NCBI RefSeq assembly: GCF_963678635.1
Contig: NW_026970820.1
Span: 2,232,001 to 2,296,000, forward strand
From: Symsagittifera roscoffensis
Lineage: Eukaryota; Xenacoelomorpha; Acoela; Convolutidae
DNA: 64,000 nt
Direction: 5' to 3'
The notes under the pieces are model-generated. The model was not told the origin of the DNA. It did not search any database and saw only the letters and a list, made by a program, of their open reading frames with translations. Positions 27,294 to 41,385 of this stretch are shown piece by piece. Every line of letters begins with the position of its first letter. Positions within the stretch are counted from its first letter, which is position 1. A program made the translations under genes and the position numbers.

Positions 27294-29866
27294 AAGCAGA
27301 GCAGGCGCCCCACCCACCCAACCTGTGAGCTTGACCCACCCACCCAATCAGTCAGGATTTGTCCGCTTTTTCGTTTTTCCGATTCGATTCATTCCGTAGG
27401 TGAAATCGAGTTGTGATGTGCCCCAAGACATAGAGATTTGACGATCACGTGTCCCACTATTTGATAGATCATTCGAATACGTTTTTTTTTAATCGATTTG
27501 CAAATTCTGGGCTGGATATCAATATATATGCCTTCATCACAGATGTCATCGAAGCAAAAAGAGCACTGTGTGGGATCCATAATTATATCCCAAATGGACA
27601 ATGCTAAGAAGCAGGAACCTTCGAAATATATTTCTATTAAATTAAGATACAATGTCTCATAAATGAAGTAAAAACGCTATCGTCAGGTGTAAGTTTTCCA
27701 GGAAACTGTATCAACTGCATTGTAACAATACAATATAGCGGCTGCTCTCTAATTCTCTGCTCTTTAATTGAGGTCGCGGATGCCCCTACCTGGGACCACA
27801 AGGGTCCCAGGAAGCATCCTATAGGGATTTAAGCATAAAACATGCAATCATGAAAAGCAAAACTCTAATCAGTTTTGAATGGCTATTTTCCATTTTTCAT
27901 CTCTCTACAAAGGGTATACAATTGCATTTTTGTGTCAAAGAGCCTGTTAAACTATCAAACAAAACTTACAGTTAAATTATAATTTCATTACTTTTCCGTA
28001 TTTGAAACAAAATTGTTTATTTTGAACTGCAGTTAAACCTTGTAACTCAGTGCAGTAACTAACGAAGTGCACTCTAGCTACATTAGTCAACACAGTAAAT
28101 TATTTTTAAAAGGACAACTGAATCTGGTTTTTCATAAAAAAAAAACAACACTAGTCAACGCAGTAAATTCTTTAAAGAAAGGGCCACTGAATCTGGTTTT
28201 TCGTTTGGTTTTTAATTAGGATTGCATAAGTTATTAATTGAAATCGAACAAAAACAACTAAAAAACATTTTACCATTATTGATCAGTTTTGACCAAACAA
28301 TTACAAAACCTCACTTATTTGACTGTGGCAAGCTCAAATAATCTATCAAAAAGCACTTTTGTTTAAGTTTTTTTTAAAGTTAAAAATGAAAAATGGATCA
28401 AAAAGGAAAAACAAAATCGATTCTTTCATACTATCAAAACAATAGGTGACAGACACTTTTACCCATAGACACACACCGTAGGAACCTGTTTACAAAAGGT
28501 CTTCATTGGCAAAGCCAAAAAACTGACCCGTTTCGAGAAAAGAGCAAAAAATAACAATTTTGGCATCCTACGAAATTGCTAAAATCAAGAAAAAAGAAAA
28601 ATGGCCTTGAAAAAGAAGACAGTAGAAAATAGTAACAAACTGGCATCACTCTATACATTCAGAATGTCATGCAAAAAAAACATAAAAAGATTTCGGGAAG
28701 ATTTTTGAACAGATAAGTCTCTCCGGAATTTTGACAGTACTATTCATACTACTATAGTATTGAATAAAGTCAAAACAAAAAGTCTTAAAAGCTAACAATT
28801 CTTAACAATTTTGACAAATAGATGATCAAACCCTACTAAGTTGACTATGAGAAGCCCGAATATTTCATCCAAAAACTATTTTTGAAGACTTTTGGAATTT
28901 TTTCCTTTTCGACCAAAAAAAGGTAAAGTTAAAAATCAAAAAAATCTATTTTTTTTTTCAAAAAATCAAAAAAAATGGCGCCAATCTATTTTATCCGAAG
29001 AAACACACTCTAGGGACGGATTTAGAAAGACTCTGATGACCAAAGCCGACAAATTACTCATTTTGAGAAAAGGGCAAAAAACCATTTTTGGCTCCCTACC
29101 AAAGCTGGAGAAATCGGGTAAAATGGTATTGAAAAAAAAACCATCGAAAATTGGCAATTACAAACTGCCAGTCTTCTATCCATTTAGGGCCTCATGCAAA
29201 AACTCAGAGAAGAATCCAGCGGAAATATTTGAGAACAGACCAGTTTATCCTGAATTTTGGAATTATTTTTTGTACTACTGTAGTATTAAATATAGTGAAA
29301 TCTAAAAATCGTAAAAACTACAATTTTTGTTCATTTTTGACAATTTAATGATTAAAACCCACTATATTGACTACGACAAGCTCAAATATATCATCAGAAT
29401 AAATTTTTTCTCACTTTTGAAATTTTTTATTTTTTTGAGGAAAAATGTTGAGTCAGAAAAGGGAAAAATCAAATTTTTTAAAAAAGTCAAAAAAAATTGT
29501 TCCCTTCAATATAATTCATTAGGCCACACTTCATGAACCTGTCCAAAACAATTTTCAAGTCGAAAGCCGTAAAATTTACCCATTTTGAGAAAAGTCCAAA
29601 AAACACCTTTTTAGTTAACGCAAAAAAGTGGAAAAAGTGGGAAAAATGGTCTTCAAAATGAAACCATCGAAAAGTGACATTAACAAACTGCCATTATTTC
29701 GTCAATTCAGACCCGCATGCAAAAAATTAGGAAATTCTGACGAAACGTTTTGGAGAACGTGAAAGTTTTCAGCAAAATGGTATATGTATATTTTTTATAG
29801 TACTTCTGCACGGGAGGGGCCCCTACCCCTCCCTAATTGCTTTTTTTGCTACACGCGACCATCTAG
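27294..29866 (+). repeat. Array unit 15, class C
   Basis: Unit of 2573 bp, the longest. H2 at 27778-27819 has outer stem GGATGC/GCATCC and a 9-bp inner stem CCTGGGACC/GGTCCCAGG. Sub-repeat boxes start at 28667, 29192 and 29715 (spacing 525 and 523). H3 at 29812-29833 pairs GGGAGGGG with CCCCTCCC (8 bp), an arm pair different from unit 9 but equally complementary. Confidence 0.9.
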
Positions 29867-31475
29867 AGCTTTTTGTGGCCCCGCTATATCAGTGACTTTA
29901 GACAAGCAGGTTCCGCCGGAGGGGGGGGGGGGGGCTGGAGCGGGGTAACGCTAAACGCACTCGCAAAAAGGAGCACCCTCCGGGTGCTCTTTTTTTGCTC
30001 GAAAGTCTTGTGAAACGATTTGGAACTGTAAGTATTGGTAGCAGTTACACATAAAACTTTCTGCATCTTTGTGCTCATAGTCACAAGTGGTTTTCGACAG
30101 CTTCTTTAAAACAAGTTTGACATGATCTATCTCTAAATTAGACTAAATAAAGAGATTTTAGTTTTTTCAATGATTCTTGAAGAGGACTGTCTCAACGAAA
30201 ACAAGTTTTCGGAAACAGTCCTGGTGACTTAGTTTTGATCTCATTTTTGGGTCTATTGACCTCCATTTAGGATAAGTATGCTAACGGAACCTATATTATG
30301 TCCTAAAAAGATTGAGTTTGTGTCAAAAAGTTGAAAAGCAAGAGAAAAAAAAAACATTTAAAAAATTTTCAAAAATTTCAGAAATTTAAAAAATTGGAAA
30401 AGTTGTTCCAAAACACTTGATTTTTTGTTTTGTCATAAATTAACAAAAAATTGACGTAAACTGAACTTTCAATAGACTATTTTGACTAGTTTTCACGATT
30501 CAAGCACATTTTAACTTAATAACAACATTCAAAAACTCACTGGAAAAGTTGTTTTTCGGCAAACGCCCTTTTTGACCACACCTACGAAATCCATAACTTT
30601 TTATCTAACAAATATAGAGGCTTCGGGTTTTTTGTATTGTATTAAGCATCCTCGAGTCTACCTGTCGCGTGCTAAAATGAACAATTTTTCTCTTTAATTT
30701 ATCCCGCCATTTCGAAATAGGGCGGTTTTTGGCAATTTTTTGTCCTTTTTAGTCAAAAAAGTCAAATTTACAGACATCTGTCAAAAAAACTGTTATCACA
30801 TGATAAAGGCAGATGGCCTTTGCAAATCAAATAAGGTCCTGAGTGAGACCAAAATTGCCCTCTAATTGTCCGTGGGGGGAGGAAATCGAAAATTTTCGTT
30901 TTTGGCGGGAAAATTTGAAATTTTTCAAAAAAACATTTACTCTGCAGACAACGGCCTTAGACTAATGTTAGCAAGGCACGCATTTTTTGCCTTCATAACT
31001 AGGGTCGATTTCTGCCGGGAACATTGATTTTTCAAAAAAAAGACCAACATTTTTGTTGCATTTTTTCAAAAAAATCGAATTTTTGACAAAAATCAAAATT
31101 CCAAATCCTACATATTTAAGCTCCTCAAACAGTCTACTTTCGTCCATTCCCCATCAATATACCCCATTTTCTCAACCAAAATTGAGTTATTGATTCATTT
31201 TCAAGGAAAAACGTGATTTTTCAAATTTTTCACACCCAAAAGCGTCTGACACACCCCGAAGGACCACTTTTTTTTCCCAACAGCCCCCATTTTTGTCAGT
31301 TTTGTACCAATAGGGGGTTGCATGCCAAAAGTTAGCCAATTCGTACCTGCCATTTTCTAGATCTCGTATAATTCTGAGCTTTTTAACAATAGGTTAACGT
31401 AAAGATTTACGAAACGGCCAGGGACCCTACCCTCGGCCTAAATGAACAGAGAAGCCCACGCGGACGGCCACCTAG
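29867..31475 (+). repeat. Array unit 16, class B (B2 body)
   Basis: Unit of 1609 bp, the closest relative of unit 6. The head contains a run of 14 G at 29921-29934. H1 core at 29971-29989 (loop TCC), H2 at 30183-30222 (one C-A mismatch). H3 at 31416-31438 pairs GGCCAGGG with CCCT(C)GGCC, unlike unit 6, so its 3' end comes from a different subfamily. Confidence 0.9.
29921..29934 (+). repeat. G14 homopolymer in unit 16 head
   Basis: Expanded from the GCGGGGGGCGGAGC tract found at the same place in other B units. It is prone to slippage and to sequencing error. Confidence 0.85.
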
Positions 31476-33118
31476 CACTGGTGGTTGACCTGCGGTGCCA
31501 AATTGTTGTGGGCTTGGTTTGCCAGCTTTGGCCTGGGGGCCATTGACTTTAAGGCATGTGGCACTCGCATAAAAAGAGCACCCGATGGGTGCACTTTTTT
31601 TGCTCGAGAGTCATTTGAAACGGTATCTGATGAACTTTGTAAGGTGTCACAAAAGCAACGTCACAAAACGTTCTGTATGTGATTAGAAAAGGTCAAAAAA
31701 GATTTCTCATACTTTCAATGACTGAATCTATACCTGATCAGTCTCTAGAGAACATTAAACCAGAGTAATTTATATTTTTCAGTGACTCATGAAGAGGACT
31801 GTTCCAACGAAAACAAGTTTTCGGAAACAGTCCTAATATTCTTTTTCGAGCCCATTGTCAAGTACGTGGACTTTTAATTGTGACTTATAGCTGAATTGGA
31901 CTTCGAATTTGTCCCAAAAGGTTAAGTTTGTCTCAAATTGATTAGAAGCAATAGAAAAAAAAATATATTTTTTTTATTTGATAAAAATAGTTGAGTCAGA
32001 AACGTGAAAAAACCTCTCTTTTCAAAAGTCATAAAAAGTAGCTCCAATTAACTTAAATCACTAGGCTACAATATATGAACCTGTTCAGAATGGTTTTCAT
32101 GACCAAAGCCGTAAAATTTCCGTATTTAGAGAAAAGGCAAAAAAAACAACTTTTTAGTTAACTCAAAAAGGTAGATAAATCGGGTAAAGTCGTCTTCAAA
32201 CCTATAGGATCGAAAATTGATCAAAATGAAGTATATATATAGTGTCCTTGTTAGGTCGCATGCAGAAAACTAGAACATTTTTGTTGGCCACTTCCGAAAT
32301 TAAGACTTTTTTCTTCGAAATTTGGCCAATTTTATTTGTAGTAAAATAGTAGTAAAATAGCCGAGAAAAAAAAATTGTAAAAACCACAATTTTTAGCCAA
32401 TTTTGACGTTTAAATACCCAATACCTACTAAAATGTCTATGACAAGCTCAAATAAGCCATCAAAAATCATTTTTTCTCACTTTTTAAAATTTTTGTTTTT
32501 TTGATATACAATGTTGAGACAGAAACGTGAAAAATCAATTTTTTTCAAAAAGTCAAAATAAAGTGTTCCAATCAATTTGTTTCACTAAAACACACTTTAT
32601 GAACCTGTTCAGAATGGGTTTTTGGGTTGAAGCCAAAAATTCACCTATTTTGAGAAAAGTGGAAAAAACACTTTTTTAGTTACAAAAAAACCATCATTTT
32701 TGTTGCAATTTTGGAAAAAACTCAAATTTTTGAGAGAAAAATTTTTTCTCAAACCTTTATATTTAGGTTCCCCAAACAGTCTACTTTCATCCATTCCTTG
32801 TCAATATACCCCATTTTTTGAACCAAAACAGAGTTAATAGGTAATTTTTATCAAAAAACGTGTTTTTTACCATTTTTGCCCCCCATTTCCCTCTATAAGT
32901 CAACACATAACAAAATTTTGGCAAAACGGGGCAAAAGTGTATCCTTAGAATTTCAATACGGGGCTGCATGCAAAAAATTAGGGAATTCTGACCTCCAGTT
33001 TTCGAGATCGTCTGTTTTTTCCAGGTTCCATTACGGTAGAGGTTTTACCAATGACCGGCCGGGGCCCCAACCCCTGGCCTCCAAAATCATTGACGCCGAA
33101 GCGCGGACGACCACCTAG
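31476..33118 (+). repeat. Array unit 17, class B (B1)
   Basis: Unit of 1643 bp. The head starts CACTGGTGGTTGACCTGCGG, related to units 3 and 4. H1 core at 31578-31592 has loop GAT and an A-A mismatch one step above the core. H2 at 31795-31834 has left arm AGGACTGTTCC. H3 at 33057-33079 pairs GGCCGGGG with CCCC(T)GGCC. Confidence 0.9.
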
Positions 33119-34741
33119 TTGTCACTGTGGCCCCGCTAATTAAGTGACTTTTTACGAGTGGGTTCCGCGGGGGGCGGAGCAGGGGAACGCTTAACGCACT
33201 CGCAAAAGGAGCACCCTTCGGGTGCTCTTTTTTGCTCGAAAGTTTTCTGAAACGGTATCTGATGAACTTTGTAAGGTGTCACAAAAGCAACAACACAAAA
33301 CATTCTGTATGTGATTAGAAAAGATCGAAAAAGATTCCTCATACTTTCAATGACTGAATCTACACCTGATCAGTCTCTAGAGAACTCTAAACCAAAGTAA
33401 CTTATGTTTTTCAGTGATTCATGAAGAGGACCGTTCCAACGAAAACAAGTTTTCGGAAACAGTCCTCATATTTTTTTTCGAAGCCATTGTCAAGTACGTG
33501 GACTTTCAATTGTGACTAATAGCTGAATTGGACTTGGAATTTGTCCCAAAGAGGTTAAGTTTGTCTCAAAATGATTAGAAGCAAAAGAAAAAAAAAAAAT
33601 TTTATTTGGAAAAAAAAGTTGAGACAGAAACGTGAAAAAACCCATTTTTCAAAAGTCATTAAAAGTAGCTCCAATTGGCTTAAATCACTAGACTACAATA
33701 TATGAACCTGTTCAGAATGGTTTTCAAGACCAAAGCCGTAAAATTTCCATATTTAGAGAAAAGGCAAAAAAAACAACTTTTTGGTTAACTCAAAAAGGTA
33801 GATAAATCGGGTAAAGTCGTCTTCAAACCTATAGGATTGAGCAGTGATCTAAATAGGGTGTATATGTAGTGTCCTTGTTAGGTCGCATGCAAAAAACTAG
33901 AACAGTTTTGTTGGCCACTTCCGAAATTAAGACTTTTTTTTCGAAATTTGGCCATTTTTTTTTGTAGTAAAATAGTAGTAAAATAGCCGAGAAAAAAAAT
34001 TGTAAAAACCATAATTTTTATTCAATTTTGACGTTTAAATACTCTATACCTACTAAAATGTCTATGGCAAGCTCAAATAAGCCATCAAAATTCATTTTTT
34101 CTCACTTTTTAAAATTTTTGTTTTTTTGATATACAATGTTGAGTCAGAAACGTAAAAAATCAATTTTTTTCAAAAAGCAAAATAAAGTGTTCCAATCAAT
34201 TTGTTTCACTAAAACACACTTTATGAACCTGTTCAGAATGTTTTTTTGGGTTAGAGCCGAAAATTCACCCATTTTGAGAAAAGTGGAAAAAACACCTTTT
34301 TAGTTACAAAAAAACCATCATTTTTGTTGCAGTTTTTGAAAAAACTCAAATTTTTGAGAGAAAAATTTTTTCTCAAACTTTTATAATTGGGCTCCCCAAA
34401 CAGTCTACTTTCATCCATTTCTTGTCAATATACCCCATTTTTTGAACCAAAACAGAGTTAATAGGTGATTTTTATCGAAAAACGTGTTTTTTACCATTTT
34501 TGCCCCCCATTTCCCTCTATAAGTCAACACATAACAAAATTTTGGCAAAACGGGGCAAAAGTGTATCCTTAGAATTTCAATACGGGGCTGCATGCAAAAA
34601 ATTAGGGAATTCTGACCTCCAGTTTTCGAGAACACGACTTATTCTGCACGAAAGGTAATATAGGTAAATGTTCTTTCGAACCGACGGGGCCCCTTCCCCT
34701 GTCTCTACTGAACGCCAAAGCCGGACGCGGCGGCCACCTAG
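33119..34741 (+). repeat. Array unit 18, class B (B1)
   Basis: Unit of 1623 bp, close to units 5, 7 and 8. H1 core at 33209-33227, H2 at 33427-33466 (two C-A mismatches), H3 at 34683-34703. It is followed without extra bases by a class A head, a B-to-A switch. Confidence 0.9.
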
Positions 34742-36957
34742 CACCCTCAAGGTCACGTGACTTAATTTTGTTTTTGGTATTTTCTGAAACCAAAAGCAAG
34801 CATGGTCATGCATCGACATCATGTGCTCAAGCAAATACGTGGACTTCTACGCATTCCCATTCGCAATGCGCCCATCGGGCTCAAATGCCAATGCTCAATT
34901 AATTTTGCCAGGTGAAAAAAAAATTATTTAAAAAGTTCTGCTAAACTTTATTTTAAACTACCACCAAAAAACGCAAAGATTTCAAAGTGTAAAACAATCA
35001 AATTTTTGCCAATACCGGGCTTGCAATGAGACTGATGTTGGCAAAAGTAAAATAGAAAATGTAGAAAATGGAAAGAAAAAAATTGTTCAAAATAAGAACG
35101 CAACATCAAAAACTTATTTGATCTCCGCTCAAATCATAATTCAGATCAGGCTGATTTCAGATTTTAAGCGTAGAATTTACGGTTACGGCAGCTCCCTCTA
35201 CAGGTCCCAGAGGGACCGAGTGAGCATCCTACCTCGATCCAGGTTAACGGATAGTTGTTCTTAATTTTTCACAAATTTTTTTTTCTCTAATGCTTGTTTT
35301 CACTTCCTCATGAGAAGCTGTATTAATTTTTAAAAAATTTATTTTATCCATCAATGCTTCCAAGAACAACTGATTTTAGGCGATTACAAATGCGGTTGTT
35401 GAAACTAGTAAGGGATAATGATGAGAAAAATTGTAAGTTTTCAAATGAATTTAAAAACAGTTTTTTTCCTTTTTTTCTTTTGTAAATCGGGAGAAATGAA
35501 TCAGTTTTTTTTTAAGCTTTCCTCGCACCACCCACTGTTCCTAAGTAATGAAGATTCCTGTTCTAGCCGTTTATAACACTTTGGCAGAAAAAACATCAAT
35601 ATGATGTAAAATGTTTTAAAAAAGAGAAAAATTTAAAAATTATGTTTTTTTTAAAAAATCAAAAAATTGTAATTTTCAAAATTGAAAAAAAGTAAAAATT
35701 AATTGCATATTACGATTCACCGTACCCAACTTAGTGGGTATAGCATTTTAAATTACCAAAAAATGTTGAAAATTGTAGATTTTATGAAGTTTTCATTTTG
35801 GCTATTTTTCCTTGTCGCCTCCACTTAAGGCACCTTTGAGCCAACTTGAGAAACTGGAACCTAAACAAGCTATACAGATAGTCTCAATGAGCCATTTTCA
35901 GCGTGATAACACGCCTGGAAGAAAAAAAAACTCCAGAAAAGAAAGAAAATTTTGAACTTTAACCTTTTTTCTTCTTCAAATGGCGATACTTAGAATAATT
36001 TTTCATCTGAAAAGTTCAAAAAAAATCAAAAAATTCAAATTTTGAAAAATTTTTTAAAAAATCTCATCAGTCTGTTTATTGGAGTCTTCGAGGTTTTGAG
36101 AGATCTTATCTGGCGGCTAACAACAAAAGGATCATTTATTAAAAAAATTTGAGAAAGGTCAAAAAAACATGTTTTTTCGACTTTTTTGACAGAATTTCGA
36201 AAGCAATATCTTGGCAAAAAACAAGAATGAGGGCCTAAAATTAGTACAAACAGTACTCCCACATAAGGTACATTAGGTTGGAAACAAAAAATTTACTCAG
36301 ACTCAAAAATCGTTTTTTAACTTTATTTCTGAACAAGAAATTGAAAAGAAATCAAAAACTTAAAAATTTTTTGAAAAAAAAGATTGTTTTGAAAAAGTGC
36401 CAATTTTTAGCTGAAACTTTTCATTTTAGCTAATAAAGCCAGAGCAATGCCCTTTAAGCTCAAATAAATTAATTATGCAAATTATTTTGAAGTTTTTTCG
36501 TTAAAGCCTTTTATTTTGAAAAAGTATTCAAAAATGGGTAAAAAAAAGTCAAAAAAATCAATTTTCTCCGATTCAAAAACCTCCACTACCATGATGATTA
36601 GTTCGTTAGATAGGACTGCTGAGATCAATTTAGACGTATTTTCATAAGTATATCAAAATTTTTATTTATTTTTGAGAATTAAGCAAAATAAAAACTTTTC
36701 CCAAATTGGGCAAAAAGCCCAAATTAGCCCAAACACCTGTTAAAAATTGTTGGGTCAAAAAATCACAAAAGGAAACCCCTATTCGTTTGCCATTTTAGGG
36801 CCGCATGCAAAAAATTAGACCAATATAACCTGACAATTTCGAGAATCGACTTTTTTGCAAAATTTCTCTATAGTCCATTTGAGGGATATTACTTGTACCG
36901 GTGGGGGCCCCTACCCCACCTCAAAAAATTTTGTAATGCTGGAACGCGGCCACCTAG
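34742..36957 (+). repeat. Array unit 19, class A
   Basis: Unit of 2216 bp, close to units 1, 10 and 20. H1 at 34868-34882 (loop ATC, one mismatch), H2 at 35191-35225 (outer stem reduced to GCTC/GAGC), H3 at 36900-36920. Confidence 0.92.
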
Positions 36958-39171
36958 CACCCTCAAGGTCACGTGACTTACTTTTGTTTTTCGTATTTTC
37001 TGAAACCAAAAGCAAGCATGGTCATGCATCGACATCATGTGCTCAAGCAAATACGTGGACTTCTACGCATTCCCATTCGCAATGCGCCCATCGGGCTCAA
37101 ATGCCAATGCTCAATTAATTTTGCCAGGTGAAAAAAAAATTATTTAAAAAGTTCTGCTAAACTTTATTTTAAACTACCACCAAAAAACGCAAAGATTTCA
37201 AAGTGTAAAACAATCAAATTTTTGCCAAAACCGGGCTTGCAATGAGACTGATGTTGGCAAAAGTAAAATAGAAAATGTAGAAAATGGAAAGAAAAAAATT
37301 GTTCAAAATAAGAATGCAACATCAAAAACTTATTTGATCTCCGCTCAAATCATAATTCAGATCAGGCTGATTTCAGATTTTAAGCGTAGAATTTACTGTT
37401 ACGGCTGCTCCCTCTACAGGTCCCAGAGGGACCGAGTGAGCATCCTACCTCGATCCAGGTTAACGGATAGTTGTTCTTAATTTTTCACAAATTTTTTGTT
37501 CTCTAATGCTTGTTTTCACTTCCTCATGAGAAGCTGTATTAATTTTTAAAAAAATTATTTTATCCATCAATGCTTCCAAGAACAACTGATTTTAGGCGAT
37601 TACAAATGCGGTTGTTGAAACTAGTAAGGGATAATGATGAGAAAAATTGTAAGTTTTCAAATGAATTTAAAAACAGTTTTTTTCCTTTTTTTCTTTTGTA
37701 AATCGGGAGAAATGAATCAGTTTTTTTTTAAGTTTTCCTCGCACCACCCACTGTTCCTAAGTAATGAAGATTCCTGTTCTAGCCGTTTATAACACTTTGG
37801 CAGAAAAAACATCAATATGATGTAAAATGTTTTAAAAAAGAGAAAAATTTAAAAATTATGTTTTTTTTAAAAAATCAAAAAATTGTAATTTTCAAAATTG
37901 AAAAAAAGTAAAAGTTAATTGCATATTACGATTCACCGTACCCAACTTAGTGGGTATAGCATTTTAAATTACCAAAAAATGTTGAAAATTGTAGATTTTA
38001 TGAAGTTTTCATTTTGGCTATTTTTCCTTGTCGCCTCCACTTAAGGCACCTTTGAGCCAACTTGAGAAACTGGAACCTAAACAAGCTATACAGATAGTCT
38101 CAATGAGCCATTTTCAGCGTGATAACACGCCTGGAAGAAAAAAAACTCCAGAAAAGAAAGAAAATTTTGAACTTTAACCTTTTTTCTTCTTCAAATGGCG
38201 ATACTTAGAATAATTTTTCATCTGAAAAGTTCAAAAAAAATCAAAAAATTCAAATTTTGAAAATTTTTTTAAAAAATCTCATCAGTCTGTTTATTGGATT
38301 TTTCGAGGTTTTGAGAGATCTTATCTGGCGGCTAACAACAAAAGGATCATTTATTATAAAAATTTGAGAAAGGTCAAAAAAACATGTTTTTTCGACTTTT
38401 TTGACAGAATTTCGAAAGCAATATCTTGGCGAAAAACAAGAATGAGGGCCTAAAATTAGTACAAACAGTACTCCCACATAAGGTACATTAGGTTGGAAAC
38501 AAAAAATTTACTCTGACTCAAAAATCGTTTTTTAACTTTATTTCTGAACAAGAAATTGAAAAGAAATCAAAAACTTAAAAATTTTTTGAAAAAAATGATT
38601 GTTTTGAAAAAGTGCCAATTTTTAGCTGAAACTTTTCATCTTAGCTAATAAAGCCAGAGCAATGCCCTTTAAGCTCAAATAAATTAATTATGCAAATTAT
38701 TTTCAAGTTTTTTCGTTAAAGCCTTTTATTTTGAAAAAGTATTCAGAAATGGGTAAAAAAAAGTCAAAAAAATCAATTTTCTCCGATTCAAAAACCTCCA
38801 CTACCATGATGATTAGTGCGTTAGATAGGACTGCTGAGATCAATTTAGACGTTCTTTCATAAGTATATCAAAATTTTTACTTATTTTTGAGAATTAAGCA
38901 GAATAAAAACTTTTCCCAAATTGGGCAAAAAGCCCAAATTAGCCCAAACACCTGTTAAAAATTGTTGGGTCAAAAAATCACAAAAGGAAACCCCTATTCG
39001 TTTGACATTTTACGGCCGCATGCAAAAAATTAGACCAATCTAACCTGACAATTTCGAGAATCAACTTTTTTGTCAAAATTCTCTAAAGACCAATTTAGGG
39101 AGATTACTTGTACCGGTGGGGGCCCTACCCCACCTAAAAAATTTTTGAAATGCTGGAACGCGGCCACCTAG
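36958..39171 (+). repeat. Array unit 20, class A
   Basis: Unit of 2214 bp. H1 at 37084-37098, H2 at 37406-37442, H3 at 39115-39134. Very similar to units 1, 10 and 19. Confidence 0.92.
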
Positions 39172-41385
39172 CACAATCAGGTACTAGTGGTTGATGTTTG
39201 TTTTTCGTATTTTGTCAAACCAAAAGAGAGCGTGGTCATGCATCGACATAATGTGCTCAAGCAAATACGTGGACTTCTACGCATTCCCATTCGCAATGTG
39301 CCCTTCGGGCGCAAATGCCAATGCTCAATTAATTTTGTCAGGTGAAAATTTTGTAAAGAAAAATTCTGATGAATTTTAACTTAAACTACCACCAAGAAAC
39401 GCAAAGAGTTCAAAGTGTGAAACAATCAAGTTTTTGCTACTACTGGGCATGCAGTGAGACTAATTTCGGCAAAAATAAAATGGAAAATGAAGGAAATGGA
39501 AAGAAAAAAATTGTTCAAAATTAGAACGCAATTTCAAAAACTTATTTGATCTCCGCCAATGTCATAATTCCGATCAGGCTAATTTCAGATTTTGAGCGTA
39601 GAGTTTAAGGTTACGGCTGCTCCCTCTACAGGTCCCAGAGGGACCGAGTGAGCATCCTACGTCGATCCAGGATAACGGATAGTTGCTTTTAATTTTTCAC
39701 AAAATCTTTTTTCACTAATGCTTGTTTTCAATTCCTCATGAGAAGCTGTATAAATTTTTAAAAAAATTGATTTTATTAATCAATGCTTGCAAGAACAACT
39801 GATGTTAGGCAGTTATAAATGCGGTTGGTGAAAACTAGTAAGGGATAATGATGAGAAAAAATGTAAGTTTTCAACTGAATTTAAAAACATTTTTTTTCTT
39901 TTTTTTGTAAATCGGGAGAAATAAATCAGTTTTTTTTTTAAGTTTTCCTCGCACCATCCACTGTTCTTAAGTAATGAAGATTCCTGTTCTAGCCGTTTAT
40001 AATACTTTGGCAGGAAAAACATCAATATGATGTAAAATGTTTTAAAAAAGAGAAAAATTTAAAAATTATGTTTCTTTTTTAAAAATCAAAAAATTTGTAA
40101 TTTTCAAAATTGAAAAAAAAGTGAAAATTAATTGCATATTACGATTCAGCGTACCCAACTTAGTGGGTCTAGCATTTCAAATTACCAAAAAATGTTGAAA
40201 ATTGTAGATTTTATGAAGTTTTCATTTTGGCTATTTTTCCTTGTTGCCTCCACTTAAGGCACCTTTGAGCCAACTTGAGAAACTGGAACCTAAACAAGCT
40301 ATACAGATAGTCTGAATGAGCCATTTTCAGCTTGATAACACGCCTGGAAGAAAAAAAAACTCCAGAAAAGAAAGAAAATTTTGAACTTTAACCTTTTTTC
40401 TTCTTCAAATGGCGATACTTAGAAAAATTTTTCAGCTGAAAAGTTCAAAAAAAATCAAAAAATTCAAATTTTGAAAAAATTTTAAAAAAATCTCAACATT
40501 CTGTTTATTGGAGTCTTCGAGGTTTTGGGAGACCTTATCTGACGGCTAACAACAAGTGGATCACTTATTTTAAAATTTTGAGAAAGGTCAAAAAAACATG
40601 TTTTTTCTATTTTTTTGACAGAATTCCGGAAGCAATATCTTGGCTAAAAACAAAAATGAGGGCCTAAAAACAGTACAAACAGTACTCCCACATCAGGTAC
40701 ATTAGGTTGGAAACAAAAAAATTATTCTGACTTAAAAATCGTTTTTTAACTTTATTTCTGAACAAGAAATTGAAAAGAAATCTAAAACTTAAAAATTTTT
40801 TGAAAAAAATGATTGTTTTGAAAAAGTGCCAATTTTTAGCTGAAACTTTTTATTTAAGCTAATAAAGCCAGAGCAATGCCCTTTAAGCTCAAATAAATTA
40901 ATTAGGCAAACTATTTTCAAGTTTTTTCGTTAAAGGCTTTTATTTTGAAAAAGTATTCAAAAATGGGTAAAAAAAAGTCAAAAAAATCAATTTTCTCCGA
41001 TTCAAAAACCTCCACTACCATGATGATTTGTTCGTTAGATAGGACTGCTGAGATCACGTTAGACTTACTTTCATAAAAATATCAAAATTTTTACTTATTT
41101 TTGAGATTTAGGCAAAATAAAAACTTTTCCCAAATTGGGCAAAAAGCCCAAATTAGCCCAAACACCTGTTAAAAATTGTTCGGTCAAAAAATCACAAAAG
41201 GAAACCCCTATTCGTTTGACATTTTAGGGCCGCATGCAAAAAATTAGACCAATCTAACCTGACAATTTCGAGAATCGACTTTTTTGTCAAAATTCTCTAA
41301 AGACCAATTTAGGGAGATTACTTGTACCGGTGGGGGCCCTACCCCACCTAAAAAATTTTTGAAATGCTGGAACGCGGCCACCTAG
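39172..41385 (+). repeat. Array unit 21, class A
   Basis: Unit of 2214 bp with the CACAATCAGGTACTAGTG head; closest to unit 12. H1 at 39298-39312 (one T-G pair), H2 at 39618-39654, H3 as GGTGGGG/CCCCACC at 41329-41348. Confidence 0.92.

Noticed and set aside
2115..33227. H1 plus T run as bacterial rho-independent terminators, hinting at bacterial DNA
   Set aside because: No bacterial gene, ribosome site or operon is near. The hairpin is part of a repeat in an array next to an animal-type Helitron with introns.
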